The notes under the pieces are model-generated. The model saw nothing but the letters and a program-made list of their open reading frames with translations, had not been told where the DNA came from and searched no databases. From Paludisphaera rhizosphaerae (lineage in GTDB: Bacteria > Planctomycetota > Planctomycetia > Isosphaerales > Isosphaeraceae), in the NCBI RefSeq assembly GCF_011065895.1, contig NZ_JAALCR010000018.1, positions 62,001 through 126,000 of the forward strand: a stretch of 64,000 nucleotides of DNA, written 5' to 3'. Each line of letters begins with the position of its first letter. Position 1 is the first letter of the stretch. A program made the position numbers and the translations under genes. Below, piece by piece: positions 19,553 to 28,467 of the stretch.

Positions 19553-19605
19553 GCGAACGACCCGGGAGGAAGCAGTGAAGCTCCCATGAATCCCGGGTCG
19601 TTCGC
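19553..19605 (-). terminator. Strong rho-independent terminator, 15-bp stem
   Basis: GCGAACGACCCGGGA (19553-19567) pairs perfectly with TCCCGGGTCGTTCGC (19591-19605). Read on the minus strand, the stem is followed at once by TTTT. It ends transcription of the 65-residue gene whose stop is at 19630. The loop is 23 nt and contains a smaller GGA/TCC pairing. Confidence 0.85.
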
Positions 19606-19629
19606 CCTGGTTGATTCGGCGGGACGGAC

Positions 19630-19827
19630 TCAGCGGCCTGGAGGCGACTCACCAACCGGACGACTGACGTGAAGCACCGTGCGATGCATCCCACCCCGAG
19701 AGGTGGATTCGATGGAGAGTCTCGGGTCGGCCATAAAGTAATCAGCCACGATCGGCGTAAAGTAAACGACGCCCACCGCAAGCACAATCATTCCCATCCA
19801 CACGGCGAGATCAGCGAGTTGACGCAT
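19630..19827 (-). CDS. 65-aa single-pass membrane peptide
   Basis: A very small gene supported by a perfect AGGAGG ribosome site 7-8 nt before the ATG and by the strong terminator 24 bp after its stop. The product has one transmembrane helix (LAVWMGMIVLAVGVVYFTPIV) followed by a polar tail ending VSRPVGESPPGR. No family is recognised. The complete signal set (ribosome site, short frame, terminator) indicates an independent transcript; candidate roles include a membrane regulator or small toxin, but nothing in the sequence decides this. Confidence 0.7.
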   Translation of the reverse strand: MRQLADLAVWMGMIVLAVGVVYFTPIVADYFMADPRLSIESTSRGGMHRTVLHVSRPVGESPPGR

Positions 19828-20393
19828 GCCGGCACCCCTCCTGTCCTGTCCGTTTCGCCACGCCCCTGACTAGTTCCAGTCCATGATTCCCCCGACGACG
19901 CCCTCGATCGCTGGCGATCTGAAAGCAACTCGATTCACGCGACCGCTGCGTCTTCGACCTCGAATCTTCACCTCGTCGGGATTACGCGAGCCCTTCCTCG
20001 CACTTCTCCACTCCGAGCGTCGTTCCTCATTAGCACGAACCCAAGGCCCCTTCAACCCAGATCACCGAACCCATCACCTGGTTCGGGGATCAGAGGCCCC
20101 CTGCCGACCAGCGTACGACTCGGATCGCCTGGCGCGATGTCCATTTCCAAAAATCAACGGATTTCATCGCATGCGATGTCTAACAACGCGCGGTGAGTTC
20201 ATCTCGGGGATGCTGCTTCTCATGCAAAAGTCGATCCAAACTCCCGACGCCTCCGTACTTTGCCAGGATTTTCATCGGTCGTGATCTGGAAAAGGCGGGA
20301 AGGATAACCCCATTGCGCGATTCAGAGGTTCCGACGCAAGCGATGCAACATGGAGGGATTGCGCCGGATCGCGGCGGCCGTGCTGACAAGAGC
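19828..20393. other. Intergenic stretch with no supported gene
   Basis: About 570 bp between a terminator-like hairpin and the small membrane gene. The two longest frames (19883-20284 plus, 20180-20497 minus) are Arg/Ser/Pro-rich with no ribosome site and no recognisable pattern. I see no RNA gene. It probably contains the promoter of the 65-residue gene. Confidence 0.45.
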
Positions 20394-20426
20394 GGCGGCT
20401 CCCCCCGCGTGAAGGGGGAAACCGCC
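20394..20426 (-). terminator. Hairpin downstream of the GH127 gene
   Basis: GGCGGCTCCCCC (from 20394) and GGGGGAAACCGCC (to 20426) form an imperfect stem of about 12 bp with a 7-nt loop, 37 bp past the GH127 stop on the minus strand. There is no strong T tract. Confidence 0.5.
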
Positions 20427-20462
20427 TGGCTCCTGATCAAAGGCGATGTTCGCCCCTCCCAA

Positions 20463-22847
20463 TCACTCCTCGTCTGACTCCTGCACCGTCCATTCATGAA
20501 CCCCTGCGGCCCAGCCCTGGGGGAGCTGGACGACGAGTCGGAGAGCGTCGGTGGTCACGGGGGCGAAGGCGACCTCGTTCCAGCCGTCGAGGGCCAGCTT
20601 GTACGGCCCCCTGGCCTCGACGGGCTTCCAGGTCCCGTTGTCGCGGTATTCGAGCCGCCATGAGGACGGGACGCGACACTCGCCTCGGCCGGTGTCGTCG
20701 AACCAGTAGACCTTCGACGAGCTGAACGTCCGGGGCGAATCCCAGGCGTACTGGAGCCATTCCTCGGTCCCCTTGCGCGGCCACCAGTGGCTGTTGACCG
20801 GCGGCGTGACGTTGCTCCGCGGCGGCACGACCCCGTCGTTGGCGCCCTCGGTCTGGGCGTTCGAGCTGACGTGCGACATCGTCACCCGCGCGGCTTTCTC
20901 GCCCACGCCCGCCGTCCCCGGCGAGGGCTCCGTCGGCAGCCACACTTTCATGGGGCTGGGTTTGCGATTGTCCCAGGCATAGTAGGGGATGGCCCGGATG
21001 GGCGTCGCGTCGCCTTCGCCGACGGTCCGATAGAGCGTCCGGTCCCACTTCGGGGCCGGGACGCTTCGCGCCTCCCCCTTGAGGGCGACGATCCCGCCGA
21101 GGTCCGACGACTTATCCGGCGTCAGCGAGGCGTCACGCGGGAGGTAGAGCGAAGCCAGATCGGCCTGCGCGTCGACCCCTTCCAGGCAGTAGACGATCGG
21201 CCCGCGCTGGATGGCCAGCAAACCGCGATCGGCCTCGACGTTCGGGTTGGCGGCGACCCGGCGCACGGGCATCGGCAGGTCGAGCTTCGCGACGTCGCCG
21301 GGCTTCCACGTTCTCGCGACGACGAAATACCCTCGCTCGGTCATGGGCGACGAGACGGGCTCGCCGTTGATCGCAACGGTCGCCCCCTCGCACCAGCCCG
21401 GGACCCGCAGCCGCAGGGCGAAGGTCGTCGGCGCGTCGACCTTCGGCGCGATGGCGACCGAGCCGTCCCAGGGGTAGTCGGTCTTCACGTCGAAGGTTAC
21501 GTCCTTGCCGCCGAACTTCGCCTTCACGGAGCCCTGGATGTACAGGTTGACCCACAGCGAATCCGCATCGTTCGCGTAGGCGTAACCGCCCAGCGAGGCC
21601 AGCGTCCGGGTGACGTTGGGCGGGCAGCAGGCGCAACTGAACCAGTCGGACCGATGGTGCCGCCCCACGCTCTCCAGCGGATTGACGTAGAAGAACCGCT
21701 TACCGTCCAGCGAGACCCCCGCGAGAACCCCGTTGTACAGCGACCGCTCGTAGACGTCGGCGAAGCGGGCGTCGCCGTAGAGCAAGGCCAGACGGTGGTT
21801 CCACTGCGCCAGGGCGATCGAGGCGCAGGTCTCCTGGTAGGCGGATCGGTTCGGGAGGTCGTAGTCCTGGGTGAACCCCTCGTTGTGAGCGCTCGGGCCG
21901 ATCCCTCCCGTGATGTACATGTTCTTCTCGGTCGTATTCCGCCAGACGCGGTTGATCATCTTCAACAGCGCGGGGTCGCCGGTGCGAGCGGCGACGTCGG
22001 TGGCGCCGCTCAGCAGGTACGCGGCGCGGACGGCGTGGCCCTTGATGTTCTTGTGGTCGCAGATCGGGACGTCGTCCTGCCAGTACGTGCCGTCGTAGCG
22101 GGCGGGATCGGTGTGGTGCTCCTCGGCGAAGAAGTGCTTGCCGCGATTGTTGATGAAGAACTCGGCGAGCTTCGCGTAGCGGTCCTCGCCGGCGGCCTTC
22201 GCCAGCTTGATCAGGGCCAGCTCGATCTCCGGATGTCCCGGATACCCCATCCGCTTGCCGGGCCCAAAGGCAGCCTCGATGTGGTCGGCCAGCTTGGTTG
22301 CGACGTCCAGGAAATTGCGCTTGCCGGTCGCCCGGAAGTGCGCGACGGCCCCTTCGAACATATGCCCCGCGCAATACAACTCGTGCTGGTCGCGGAGGTT
22401 CGTCCAGCGGCGATCGGGGGCGTTGACGGTGAACCACGAGTCGAGATAGCCGTCGGCCTGCTGGGCGGAGGCGATCCGGGCGATGACCTCGTCGACCTTC
22501 TTGTCGAGGACCGGGTCGGGGTGAGCGGCCAGCGAGTACGAGGCGGCCTCGAGCGCCTTGTAGAGGTCGGAGTCCATGAAGACGGGCCCCTTGTAGCCCG
22601 ACTTCGCCCCCCTGGCGGCGAGGTCCAGGTTGGCGAGGTTCCCGTACTCGTCCAGCTTGGCCAGGCTGAGGGGGATGGAGACCGTGCGGTTGGTCTCGAT
22701 CCGGGGCGCCCAGAAGGCGTCGGCGATGGCGACGTCGGTGAACGGCACCCCCTGCAACTTCGCCAGCGGCTGATCCCCGCCCCGCGCCGAGGCGACGAGC
22801 GACAGCCCGACCACCGCCCAGAGCGCTGGATTCCGAAGAAGTCTCAT
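20463..22847 (-). CDS. GH127 (beta-L-arabinofuranosidase family, DUF1680) secreted enzyme
   Basis: A 794-residue exported glycosidase. ATG 22847 is followed by the signal RLLRNPALWAVVGLSLVASA; the frame continues about 94 codons upstream without sense, so that extension is rejected. The (alpha/alpha)6 barrel carries the GH127 zinc-site residues: Glu and Cys in YQETCASIA, and the CxCC cluster in WFSCACCPPNVT. The catalytic nucleophile of this family is the first Cys of the CC pair. The last about 140 residues (EEWLQYAWDSPRTFSSSKVYWFDD given in part, SWRLEYRDNG, DALRLVVQLP) look like an F5/8-type carbohydrate-binding beta-sandwich. Likely removes beta-L-arabinofuranose from plant glycans. Monocistronic. 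Confidence 0.9.
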   Translation of the reverse strand: MRLLRNPALWAVVGLSLVASARGGDQPLAKLQGVPFTDVAIADAFWAPRIETNRTVSIPLSLAKLDEYGNLANLDLAARGAKSGYKGPVFMDSDLYKALEAASYSLAAHPDPVLDKKVDEVIARIASAQQADGYLDSWFTVNAPDRRWTNLRDQHELYCAGHMFEGAVAHFRATGKRNFLDVATKLADHIEAAFGPGKRMGYPGHPEIELALIKLAKAAGEDRYAKLAEFFINNRGKHFFAEEHHTDPARYDGTYWQDDVPICDHKNIKGHAVRAAYLLSGATDVAARTGDPALLKMINRVWRNTTEKNMYITGGIGPSAHNEGFTQDYDLPNRSAYQETCASIALAQWNHRLALLYGDARFADVYERSLYNGVLAGVSLDGKRFFYVNPLESVGRHHRSDWFSCACCPPNVTRTLASLGGYAYANDADSLWVNLYIQGSVKAKFGGKDVTFDVKTDYPWDGSVAIAPKVDAPTTFALRLRVPGWCEGATVAINGEPVSSPMTERGYFVVARTWKPGDVAKLDLPMPVRRVAANPNVEADRGLLAIQRGPIVYCLEGVDAQADLASLYLPRDASLTPDKSSDLGGIVALKGEARSVPAPKWDRTLYRTVGEGDATPIRAIPYYAWDNRKPSPMKVWLPTEPSPGTAGVGEKAARVTMSHVSSNAQTEGANDGVVPPRSNVTPPVNSHWWPRKGTEEWLQYAWDSPRTFSSSKVYWFDDTGRGECRVPSSWRLEYRDNGTWKPVEARGPYKLALDGWNEVAFAPVTTDALRLVVQLPQGWAAGVHEWTVQESDEE

Positions 22848-23556
22848 CGTGGTTCGTCCTTGTCGAAGGAAACGGTCGCACGCCCTTTGCGGACGCCCCG
22901 CGCGCCGAAGACGCGCGCCGACTTGCTCCCTTCGACGATATCCCCGACCACCCCGCGCCGACAGTCCCGACCGCCTCGCTGATTCCGTCTCCTCGCTCCA
23001 CCGGCTTCGATTGGGTTCGGCCGCCATCCGACCCAGGCGAACCCGCTCAACGCAACGCCATAAACGACAGCCAATTACGCAAACGCCCAGGGCTACGAAA
23101 TTGGCTTCGATCGACACGTTTTCGACCATCCCAACGTATCTCCCCGGACGCCTCAGCGCTGAACCGACGTGGAACGCCTCTCGACCTACGAATACGGCCC
23201 TCCTCTCAATACCATGGTCTCTGAACGCTTGAGTTGTTCCGAGAAAAGCCAGGGGTCGAACAGAGAATCTGACTCTTGCCCAGGCATTCGAAATTGAAGT
23301 TCGAGCCGCGACCTTGTTACCCTTCGTTAATGCCTGGCCGATATGCTCTCGGTCAGGTCATCCCTCTTCAGGTTCTGGCCACGGTTTCGCCCAGGCCGAC
23401 GCTTGGCCCCGTCGATGACCGACCCTTGGGGCGTTTGGTGCGGACCTGAGGATAGTGATTGAGCCCCCCCAATCGGCGCAGACGCCGTTGACGCCCGCCC
23501 CCCCGACGTATTCAAGGCCCGGAGCACGCCGTTCCTCAGAAGACGGGCTGACCTCA
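22848..23556. other. Divergent intergenic stretch, no gene seen
   Basis: A 709-bp spacer between the GH127 gene (minus) and a kinase gene (plus). The frames across it are shadows or lack ribosome sites. Around 23210-23330 the composition is more balanced, probably promoter DNA. The kinase frame is open back to a GTG at 23455. Confidence 0.45.
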
Positions 23557-25254
23557 ATGCCATCCAAGAACTCGCCCGACGATCGAACGGTTCGCGCTGA
23601 CGTGACGATGGATTTCGACAGCAGCCAGGATGATGCGCCGCCGTCGGCCGTGACCATCGACGACGCGTCGGGGGAACTCGTCGGCAAGCCCGCCGAAGGT
23701 CGGCAGGACGGCGACCGGCCCGAACGGAATCCGAGGGCTCCCAGGCGGATTGGATTCTACGAGATCCTGGAGGAGATCGGCCGCGGGGGCATGGGCGTCG
23801 TTTACAAGGCGCAGGACCTGCGGTTGAAGCGAACCGTCGCCCTGAAGGTCATCCTGGCGGGCGGCCACGCGGGGGAAGTCGAGCTGGCCCGATTCCAGAC
23901 GGAGGCCGAGGTCGTCGCGCGGCTCAAGTACCACAACTTCGTCCAGATCTACGAGGTGGGCTCGGACGAAGGGCTGCCGTTCCTGGCACTGGAGTACTGC
24001 CCCGGCGGGAGCCTTGAGGACCGCGTGGCGGAGGGACCGCTGGGGCCGCACGAATCGGCCGAGCTGATCGCCAAGCTTGCGGACGCCATGGATCATGCGC
24101 ATCGGGCCCAGGTGATCCACCGGGACCTCAAGCCCGCCAACGTCCTCTTCGACGAGGCGGGCGATCCGAAGATCACCGACTTCGGGCTGGCCAAGAAGCT
24201 CGGCGATAAGGACAGCGACAGCCACACCCGGACCGTGTCGGTCATGGGGAGCCTCGGCTACATGTCCCCGGAGCAGGCCAGCGGCCACACCCGAGACGCG
24301 ACGCCGGCCGTCGACATCTATTCCCTGGGCGCCGTCCTCTACCGCCTGCTGACGGGGAAGACCCCGTTTGAAGGTTCGTCCACCGCCGAGTCGCTTCAAC
24401 TGGTTATCAACGGCGTGCCGGTCCCCATCCGGCGCCTGCGGCCCTCCTGCCCTCGCGACGTCGACACCATCTGCCTGAAGTGTCTGGAGAAGTCGCCCGT
24501 CGATCGCTACCGGTCGGCCTCGGACCTGGCCGACGACCTGCGTCGGTTCATCAACGGGGAGCCCATCAAGGCCCGGGCGGCCACTCCGCTGGAGCAACTG
24601 ATCAGTTGGTCGAGGCGCAACCAACTCCCCACGACGATCGCCGTCGCGAGCATCGTCATGCTGGCCGTCCTGGCCGGCGCCATGGCGTGGACGACCTATC
24701 GCAACTACCGCGTGATCGAAACGATCCAGCACCGCGAGATGCGGATCCAGGAACTGCGCGGACAGATCCTCTACCTGGATGAAGTCCTGACGAGTTCCTG
24801 CTCGCTCGCGGCTGTGACCGGCGAACCACGATGGGAAGAACGCTACCGACGGCACCTCCCCGCCCTGGACGACGCCATCAAGCAGGCCGTTGAACTGGTC
24901 CCCGACGCGAAGGACGAGTTGGCCAAGGTCGACGGCGCGAACGCGTCGCTCGTGCGACTGGAAGACCAGGCCTTCGCCCTGGTCCGTCAAACGCAGACCG
25001 CCAGGGCCTGGGAACTCCTGAACGGCCTGGAATACCGGGACACCAAGCACAAGTACGCCGACGGCCTCGAGTCGTTCTCGGACAAATTGAAGGAACACTC
25101 CGAATCGGCGCTTCACACGGCGCACCGTGAAGCAATGTGGTTTCTCTTCGCGGCGATCGGCCTGGCAGCCCTTGTAGCGCTCATGATGCTCGTCGGGCTT
25201 TACGGCACTCTCCGCGTCCTCCGCCGGAGCGCGTCGTTCGACGTCGGCCGCTGA
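23557..25254 (+). CDS. Membrane-anchored Ser/Thr protein kinase (PknB-like)
   Basis: A 565-residue Hanks-type kinase. Glycine loop [12 protein letters not shown] (about 75-86), lysine in VALKV (Lys97), catalytic loop HRDLKPANV (188-196), DFG at 208-210 and the SPEQASG activation/P+1 segment are all intact, so the enzyme should be active. A transmembrane helix lies at about 359-381, and a second at the C-terminus (about 530-556). The roughly 150 residues between them form a helical sensor-like domain. The GTG at 23455 is possible but its GAGG lies too close, so ATG 23557 is preferred with moderate confidence. The domain between the two helices would face the periplasm. No substrate can be named. 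Confidence 0.88.
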   Translation: MPSKNSPDDRTVRADVTMDFDSSQDDAPPSAVTIDDASGELVGKPAEGRQDGDRPERNPRAPRRIGFYEILEEIGRGGMGVVYKAQDLRLKRTVALKVILAGGHAGEVELARFQTEAEVVARLKYHNFVQIYEVGSDEGLPFLALEYCPGGSLEDRVAEGPLGPHESAELIAKLADAMDHAHRAQVIHRDLKPANVLFDEAGDPKITDFGLAKKLGDKDSDSHTRTVSVMGSLGYMSPEQASGHTRDATPAVDIYSLGAVLYRLLTGKTPFEGSSTAESLQLVINGVPVPIRRLRPSCPRDVDTICLKCLEKSPVDRYRSASDLADDLRRFINGEPIKARAATPLEQLISWSRRNQLPTTIAVASIVMLAVLAGAMAWTTYRNYRVIETIQHREMRIQELRGQILYLDEVLTSSCSLAAVTGEPRWEERYRRHLPALDDAIKQAVELVPDAKDELAKVDGANASLVRLEDQAFALVRQTQTARAWELLNGLEYRDTKHKYADGLESFSDKLKEHSESALHTAHREAMWFLFAAIGLAALVALMMLVGLYGTLRVLRRSASFDVGR

Positions 25255-25282
25255 ACCTGGCTCATGGGTGGAAGTGAATTGA

Positions 25283-25304
25283 CGGCCGCCGTCCCTCGCG
25301 GCCG
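25283..25304. terminator. Small hairpin in convergent spacer
   Basis: CGGCCGC (25283-25289), 8-nt loop, GCGGCCG (25298-25304). It sits in the 66-bp gap between the stops of the kinase gene and the next minus-strand gene. Confidence 0.45.
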
Positions 25305-25320
25305 GATGCTCTCCTTCAGG

Positions 25321-25917
25321 CTACTTCGTCGTGATTACCCAGATTCCGTTCGGCGCGAGAGAGATCGAACGGATGCCGATCCTCCTCTGGCTGAACTCCT
25401 GAATCTTGGCGAGCAGATTCGGGGGCACGGCTCCGCCGGTTTTAACCGCGCGATCCGTAACGACCACCCAGCCGTTCCTGTTGCACGAAACGCTCTGCAG
25501 CCTTGATCCCCCGTTCAACGCCCCCTGAATGAATTCATCCGCGTCGGGGGGGAGAGGGTGGCCTTCGATCTTCAAGCCTCCGTGTTCGTCGAGAACGTAC
25601 CACCCGTCGCCGCTGAACTGCACCGCCCTTGGCAGCCGGCCGTTTGATTTGAGCCCTTCGATATAGTTTACCATTCGCTGGGGAAGCGGGCCGCCGGATC
25701 TGATCTCGTTCGGCGTGAGGGTGACCCAAGATTGAGCCCCGTCGAAACAGACGCCCTCGATGGGCACGCCGTTGTTCGCCAGCGTGTCGAGTCGCTCCCT
25801 CAAGTCATTGGGCAGCGGGCCGCTGGTGAAGTAACCGCTGGCTAAGCAAGCGTCACTAGAAGCCAGCAGGATTGATCCAACCAAGAAGAACCTAGAAAGT
25901 CTCGCGAGTCTCGTCAT
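25321..25917 (-). CDS. Secreted protein of four 43-residue repeats
   Basis: A 198-residue exported protein. ATG 25917 (MTRLARLSR) has AGGATG upstream and is followed by the signal FFLVGSILLASSDACLASG. The mature part is four tandem repeats starting near residues 33, 76, 119 and 162. Each begins G-x-(L/V)-P, continues with an amphipathic helix of about 15 residues, and ends with a strand pair around G-W-(Y/V)-V-(L/V) (first copy: QSWVTL). The last repeat ends at the C-terminus, GIWVITTK. I do not recognise the family. The regular alternation suggests a small solenoid or propeller-like binding protein. Confidence 0.7.
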   Translation of the reverse strand: MTRLARLSRFFLVGSILLASSDACLASGYFTSGPLPNDLRERLDTLANNGVPIEGVCFDGAQSWVTLTPNEIRSGGPLPQRMVNYIEGLKSNGRLPRAVQFSGDGWYVLDEHGGLKIEGHPLPPDADEFIQGALNGGSRLQSVSCNRNGWVVVTDRAVKTGGAVPPNLLAKIQEFSQRRIGIRSISLAPNGIWVITTK

Positions 25918-26500
25918 CGGTGACACATCCTGGTGAAGTGCCCATCTGTAGATTCGAACCTTGCCCAAAACCGAATAGAAAAACAAAGAACGCACCAGTC
26001 AAGCAGTTTTCGCCTAAACAGAACAACCCCGAATACAACATTCCAAACACAAGGGACAAAAATGCAGGTCACGCCACCCGAACCGGCTGTCGTCACCTCC
26101 GCGACGGAGACGAGCGAAACAATCACCGGGTGACGACACGCCAGCAGAAACGGTCGCCTCGCGGTGCCGCGACAAGTCGATCGTGATGCCGGCCGCCGTT
26201 CCGCTGAACGTAGGTCAGCCGAATTCGCGCGTCTTGCAATCCACAATCACGAACTTTGCGTTTTGCACGATACGAGCACGCGCAATGGCGCGATGCACTT
26301 TCGGGGAGGAGGACGCAACTCCCGGACAGCGAATCGTTTGCGAATCCGATATCGAATCGGCCCGACGGTTGCTACGATGCGCCTAGCGGCCGCAGCGACT
26401 TCTTGCAGGCGTGTGATCTCCGAGAAGCTCGTCGCGTCGGTCCGGTTTTGCCTCGTGCGACCTCCCTGATTCGAGGGATTGCGAGACGGGGCGATGGGGA
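25918..26500. other. Divergent intergenic stretch, AT-rich part, no gene
   Basis: About 580 bp. The first 200 bp (25940-26130) are markedly richer in A than the surroundings. Remaining frames are Arg-rich shadows. It probably contains promoters for both divergent genes; no RNA gene recognised. Confidence 0.45.
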
Positions 26501-26860
26501 ATGGTCATGAGCGCCAAGAAGGATCCGAACACGATGGGCGACGAGGCCGCTCGGCACGACGAAGGCCGGCGCTCCTCCCTGGCGAAGATCGAGGGGGCGT
26601 TGATCGCCCGTCGGCTCGACGAGGCCGTCGAGCTTTTGGAACGGTTGACCGACGTCGAGCCGGATTGCGCCGAGGCTTTGGCCCTGATGGGCGCAGTCCT
26701 TGAAGCTCGCGGCAACGAACACGGGGCCTTCCACGAATACCGCCGGGCCCTGGCCCTCGACCCCAGTCTCGCCCGCGCCCGGGACGGGCTCCTCCGCTAC
26801 TGCCAGCGCAAGGGGCTCGATTTCAACGACCCGCGCATCAACCCCGCCGCCTCTCAGTGA
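26501..26860 (+). CDS. Small TPR-repeat protein
   Basis: A 119-residue cytoplasmic protein. After a charged N-terminus come two to three tetratricopeptide helical pairs: ALIARRLDEAVELLERLTDVEPD, quoted in part as RRLDEAVELLERL, then AEALALMGAVLEARGNEHGA and FHEYRRALALDPSLARARDGLL. A second ATG lies two codons downstream and could equally be used. A protein-protein scaffold role is all that the fold supports. A family B palindrome lies 34 bp past the stop. Confidence 0.8.
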   Translation: MVMSAKKDPNTMGDEAARHDEGRRSSLAKIEGALIARRLDEAVELLERLTDVEPDCAEALALMGAVLEARGNEHGAFHEYRRALALDPSLARARDGLLRYCQRKGLDFNDPRINPAASQ

Positions 26861-26893
26861 GAGGACGGCCCAACGCTTTTCCTCCGCTGGTCC

Positions 26894-26915
26894 ATGGCCA
26901 CGCAAGCGTGGCCAT
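26894..26915. repeat. Family B palindrome (ATGGCCACGC / GCGTGGCCAT)
   Basis: Perfect 10-bp arms around an AA centre, flanked by CC and GCCACCC. It lies between the converging TPR and DUF1501 genes and may terminate both. The same palindrome occurs at 46494 and 55975. Confidence 0.85.
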
Positions 26916-26953
26916 GCCACCCGACCGGCGAGAAGACGGCTGAATACTTCTCT

Positions 26954-28225
26954 TTATCCGAAGAGCGCCTTGATAGGTATTCCGCCGTCGGTCATGGGAA
27001 CGGGGCGGTCGCCGTCGTAGAGGCTCTTGGTGTAGTCCACGCCCACGGCGGCCTGGATCGTGGCGAAGAAGTCGGGGACGCTCACCGGATCGGCGACGAT
27101 CTTCTTGGACAGGTCGTCGGTCGCGCCGAAGGCTCCCTGGTGCCGCAGCCCGCCGCCGGCCAGGACGCAACTGAAGGCTGTCCCCTGATGGCCCCGCCCG
27201 CCGCCGCCGTCGAACTCCGGGGGCCGGCCGAACTCGGTGGCGACGACGATCAGGGTGGAGTCCAGCCGCCGTCGCGATTCCAGGTCGACGATCAGGGCGG
27301 CCAGGGCGGAGTCCATCTCTCGGATCAAGGCGTGCTGCTGGAGGATGCCGCCGTTGTGGACGTCCCAGCCGGCGCCGTTGAGGAAGTTCAGGTTGTGCGA
27401 GACCTCGATGAACCGCACCCCGCGCTCGGTGAGCCGGCGAGCCAGCAGACAGCGACGGCCGAACTCGCCGCCGTACGAGGCCCGCAGGTCGGCCGGCTCC
27501 TCGTCGACGTGGAAGGCTGAGAGGAACTCCGGCCCGCTGAGCTTCAAGCTGCGGTCGAGGGCCTCCGCGTAGTCGCGAACGCCCGGATCGGCGTCGGCCG
27601 GGCCCGAGGATCGGAGCGTCGCCAGCAGCGCATCGCGACGCCGCAAGCGATCGGCCGCGACGTTCTCCGGACGGGCGAGGCCGGCGGGCCCCTGGGTAGT
27701 GTCGGTCAGATAGAGGTAACCGTGGCGAGCCCCCAGGAAGCCAGGCCCGCGCGTGACGTTCGGGTAGCCGATCACGACATAGGGCGGGACCCCGTCGGCC
27801 GCGGCGCCGCGCTCGTGGGCGATCATCGAACCGATCGACGGATAAACGACCGTCCCGCTGACGGGCCGGCCCGTGTGCATCCGGTTGGAGGCCGCGGCGT
27901 GCTCGTCGATGACGTCGTGATGGAGGCTGCGGACCACGGTGATCCGATCCATCAACGGGGCGGTGCGGGCCAGATGCTCACAGACGCGGACGCCGGGGAC
28001 GGACGTTTCGACCGAATCATAATAGGCCCCAGGCGTCTTCGCGGCCGGGTCTCCTTTACGCTTGGGGTCGAAGGTGTCGATCGCCCCCATGCCGCCCCCC
28101 AGCCAGAACATGATCACGTGCTCCGCCTTGCCCCGGATCACGACGTCGGCGAGGGCCCGGCGGGGGGCGATCGTTGCGGAGGCCGCGGCCGTCGCGGCCG
28201 CCCCGAGGAATCGACGTCGGTTCAT
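26954..28225 (-). CDS. DUF1501 protein with Tat signal
   Basis: A 423-residue member of the planctomycete DUF1501 family (sulfatase/alkaline-phosphatase-like fold). ATG 28225 gives a twin-arginine signal [20 protein letters not shown]; the longer frame runs through repeat DNA and is rejected. Family motifs: [54 protein letters not shown] (each given in part) and [21 protein letters not shown], quoted as [11 protein letters not shown]. It is exported folded. It follows the PSD1 gene by about 240 bp that contain a family A repeat, the usual PSD1-DUF1501 pairing. Confidence 0.9.
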   Translation of the reverse strand: MNRRRFLGAAATAAASATIAPRRALADVVIRGKAEHVIMFWLGGGMGAIDTFDPKRKGDPAAKTPGAYYDSVETSVPGVRVCEHLARTAPLMDRITVVRSLHHDVIDEHAAASNRMHTGRPVSGTVVYPSIGSMIAHERGAAADGVPPYVVIGYPNVTRGPGFLGARHGYLYLTDTTQGPAGLARPENVAADRLRRRDALLATLRSSGPADADPGVRDYAEALDRSLKLSGPEFLSAFHVDEEPADLRASYGGEFGRRCLLARRLTERGVRFIEVSHNLNFLNGAGWDVHNGGILQQHALIREMDSALAALIVDLESRRRLDSTLIVVATEFGRPPEFDGGGGRGHQGTAFSCVLAGGGLRHQGAFGATDDLSKKIVADPVSVPDFFATIQAAVGVDYTKSLYDGDRPVPMTDGGIPIKALFG

Positions 28226-28264
28226 GCCTGGAATCCTTGTGATGAGAGGCTCCGTCGCAATCGT

Positions 28265-28424
28265 CCCCTCTCCCGCCGGGAGAGGGTGCCGCGGAGCGGC
28301 GGGTGAGGGTCGTGGGAATTCAAAGGGCATGTCGGGTCGAAAAGTTGCCAAACCAGGCTGAGCTTACAGTCCGACGACCCTCACCCTGCCCTTCGGGCCA
28401 CCCTCTCCCGATGGGAGAGGGGAC
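28265..28424. repeat. Family A repeat, inverted pair of arms
   Basis: The left arm starts with the palindrome CCCTCTCCCG-C-CGGGAGAGGG (28266-28286) followed by GGTGAGGGTCGT. The right arm is its inverted counterpart, ending in a second palindrome at 28401-28421. The whole is about 160 bp and lies between two genes of the same operon. Confidence 0.85.
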
Positions 28425-28467
28425 TAGTTGGGGCCGGCCGGCTCTTACGTCAGTATCACCTCAGCGG

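Noticed and set aside
19883-20284. 133-codon frame in the spacer before the GH127 gene
   Set aside because: No ribosome site, no protein-like pattern, Arg/Ser/Pro-rich; treated as non-coding.
20787-22982. 731-codon plus-strand open frame
   Set aside because: Antisense shadow of the GH127 gene, with low-complexity composition and no ribosome site.
23455-23556. GTG start adding 34 residues to the kinase
   Set aside because: Its GAGG lies only about 3 nt from the GTG, and the added residues are Pro/Ser/Arg-rich with no domain; kept only as an alternative.
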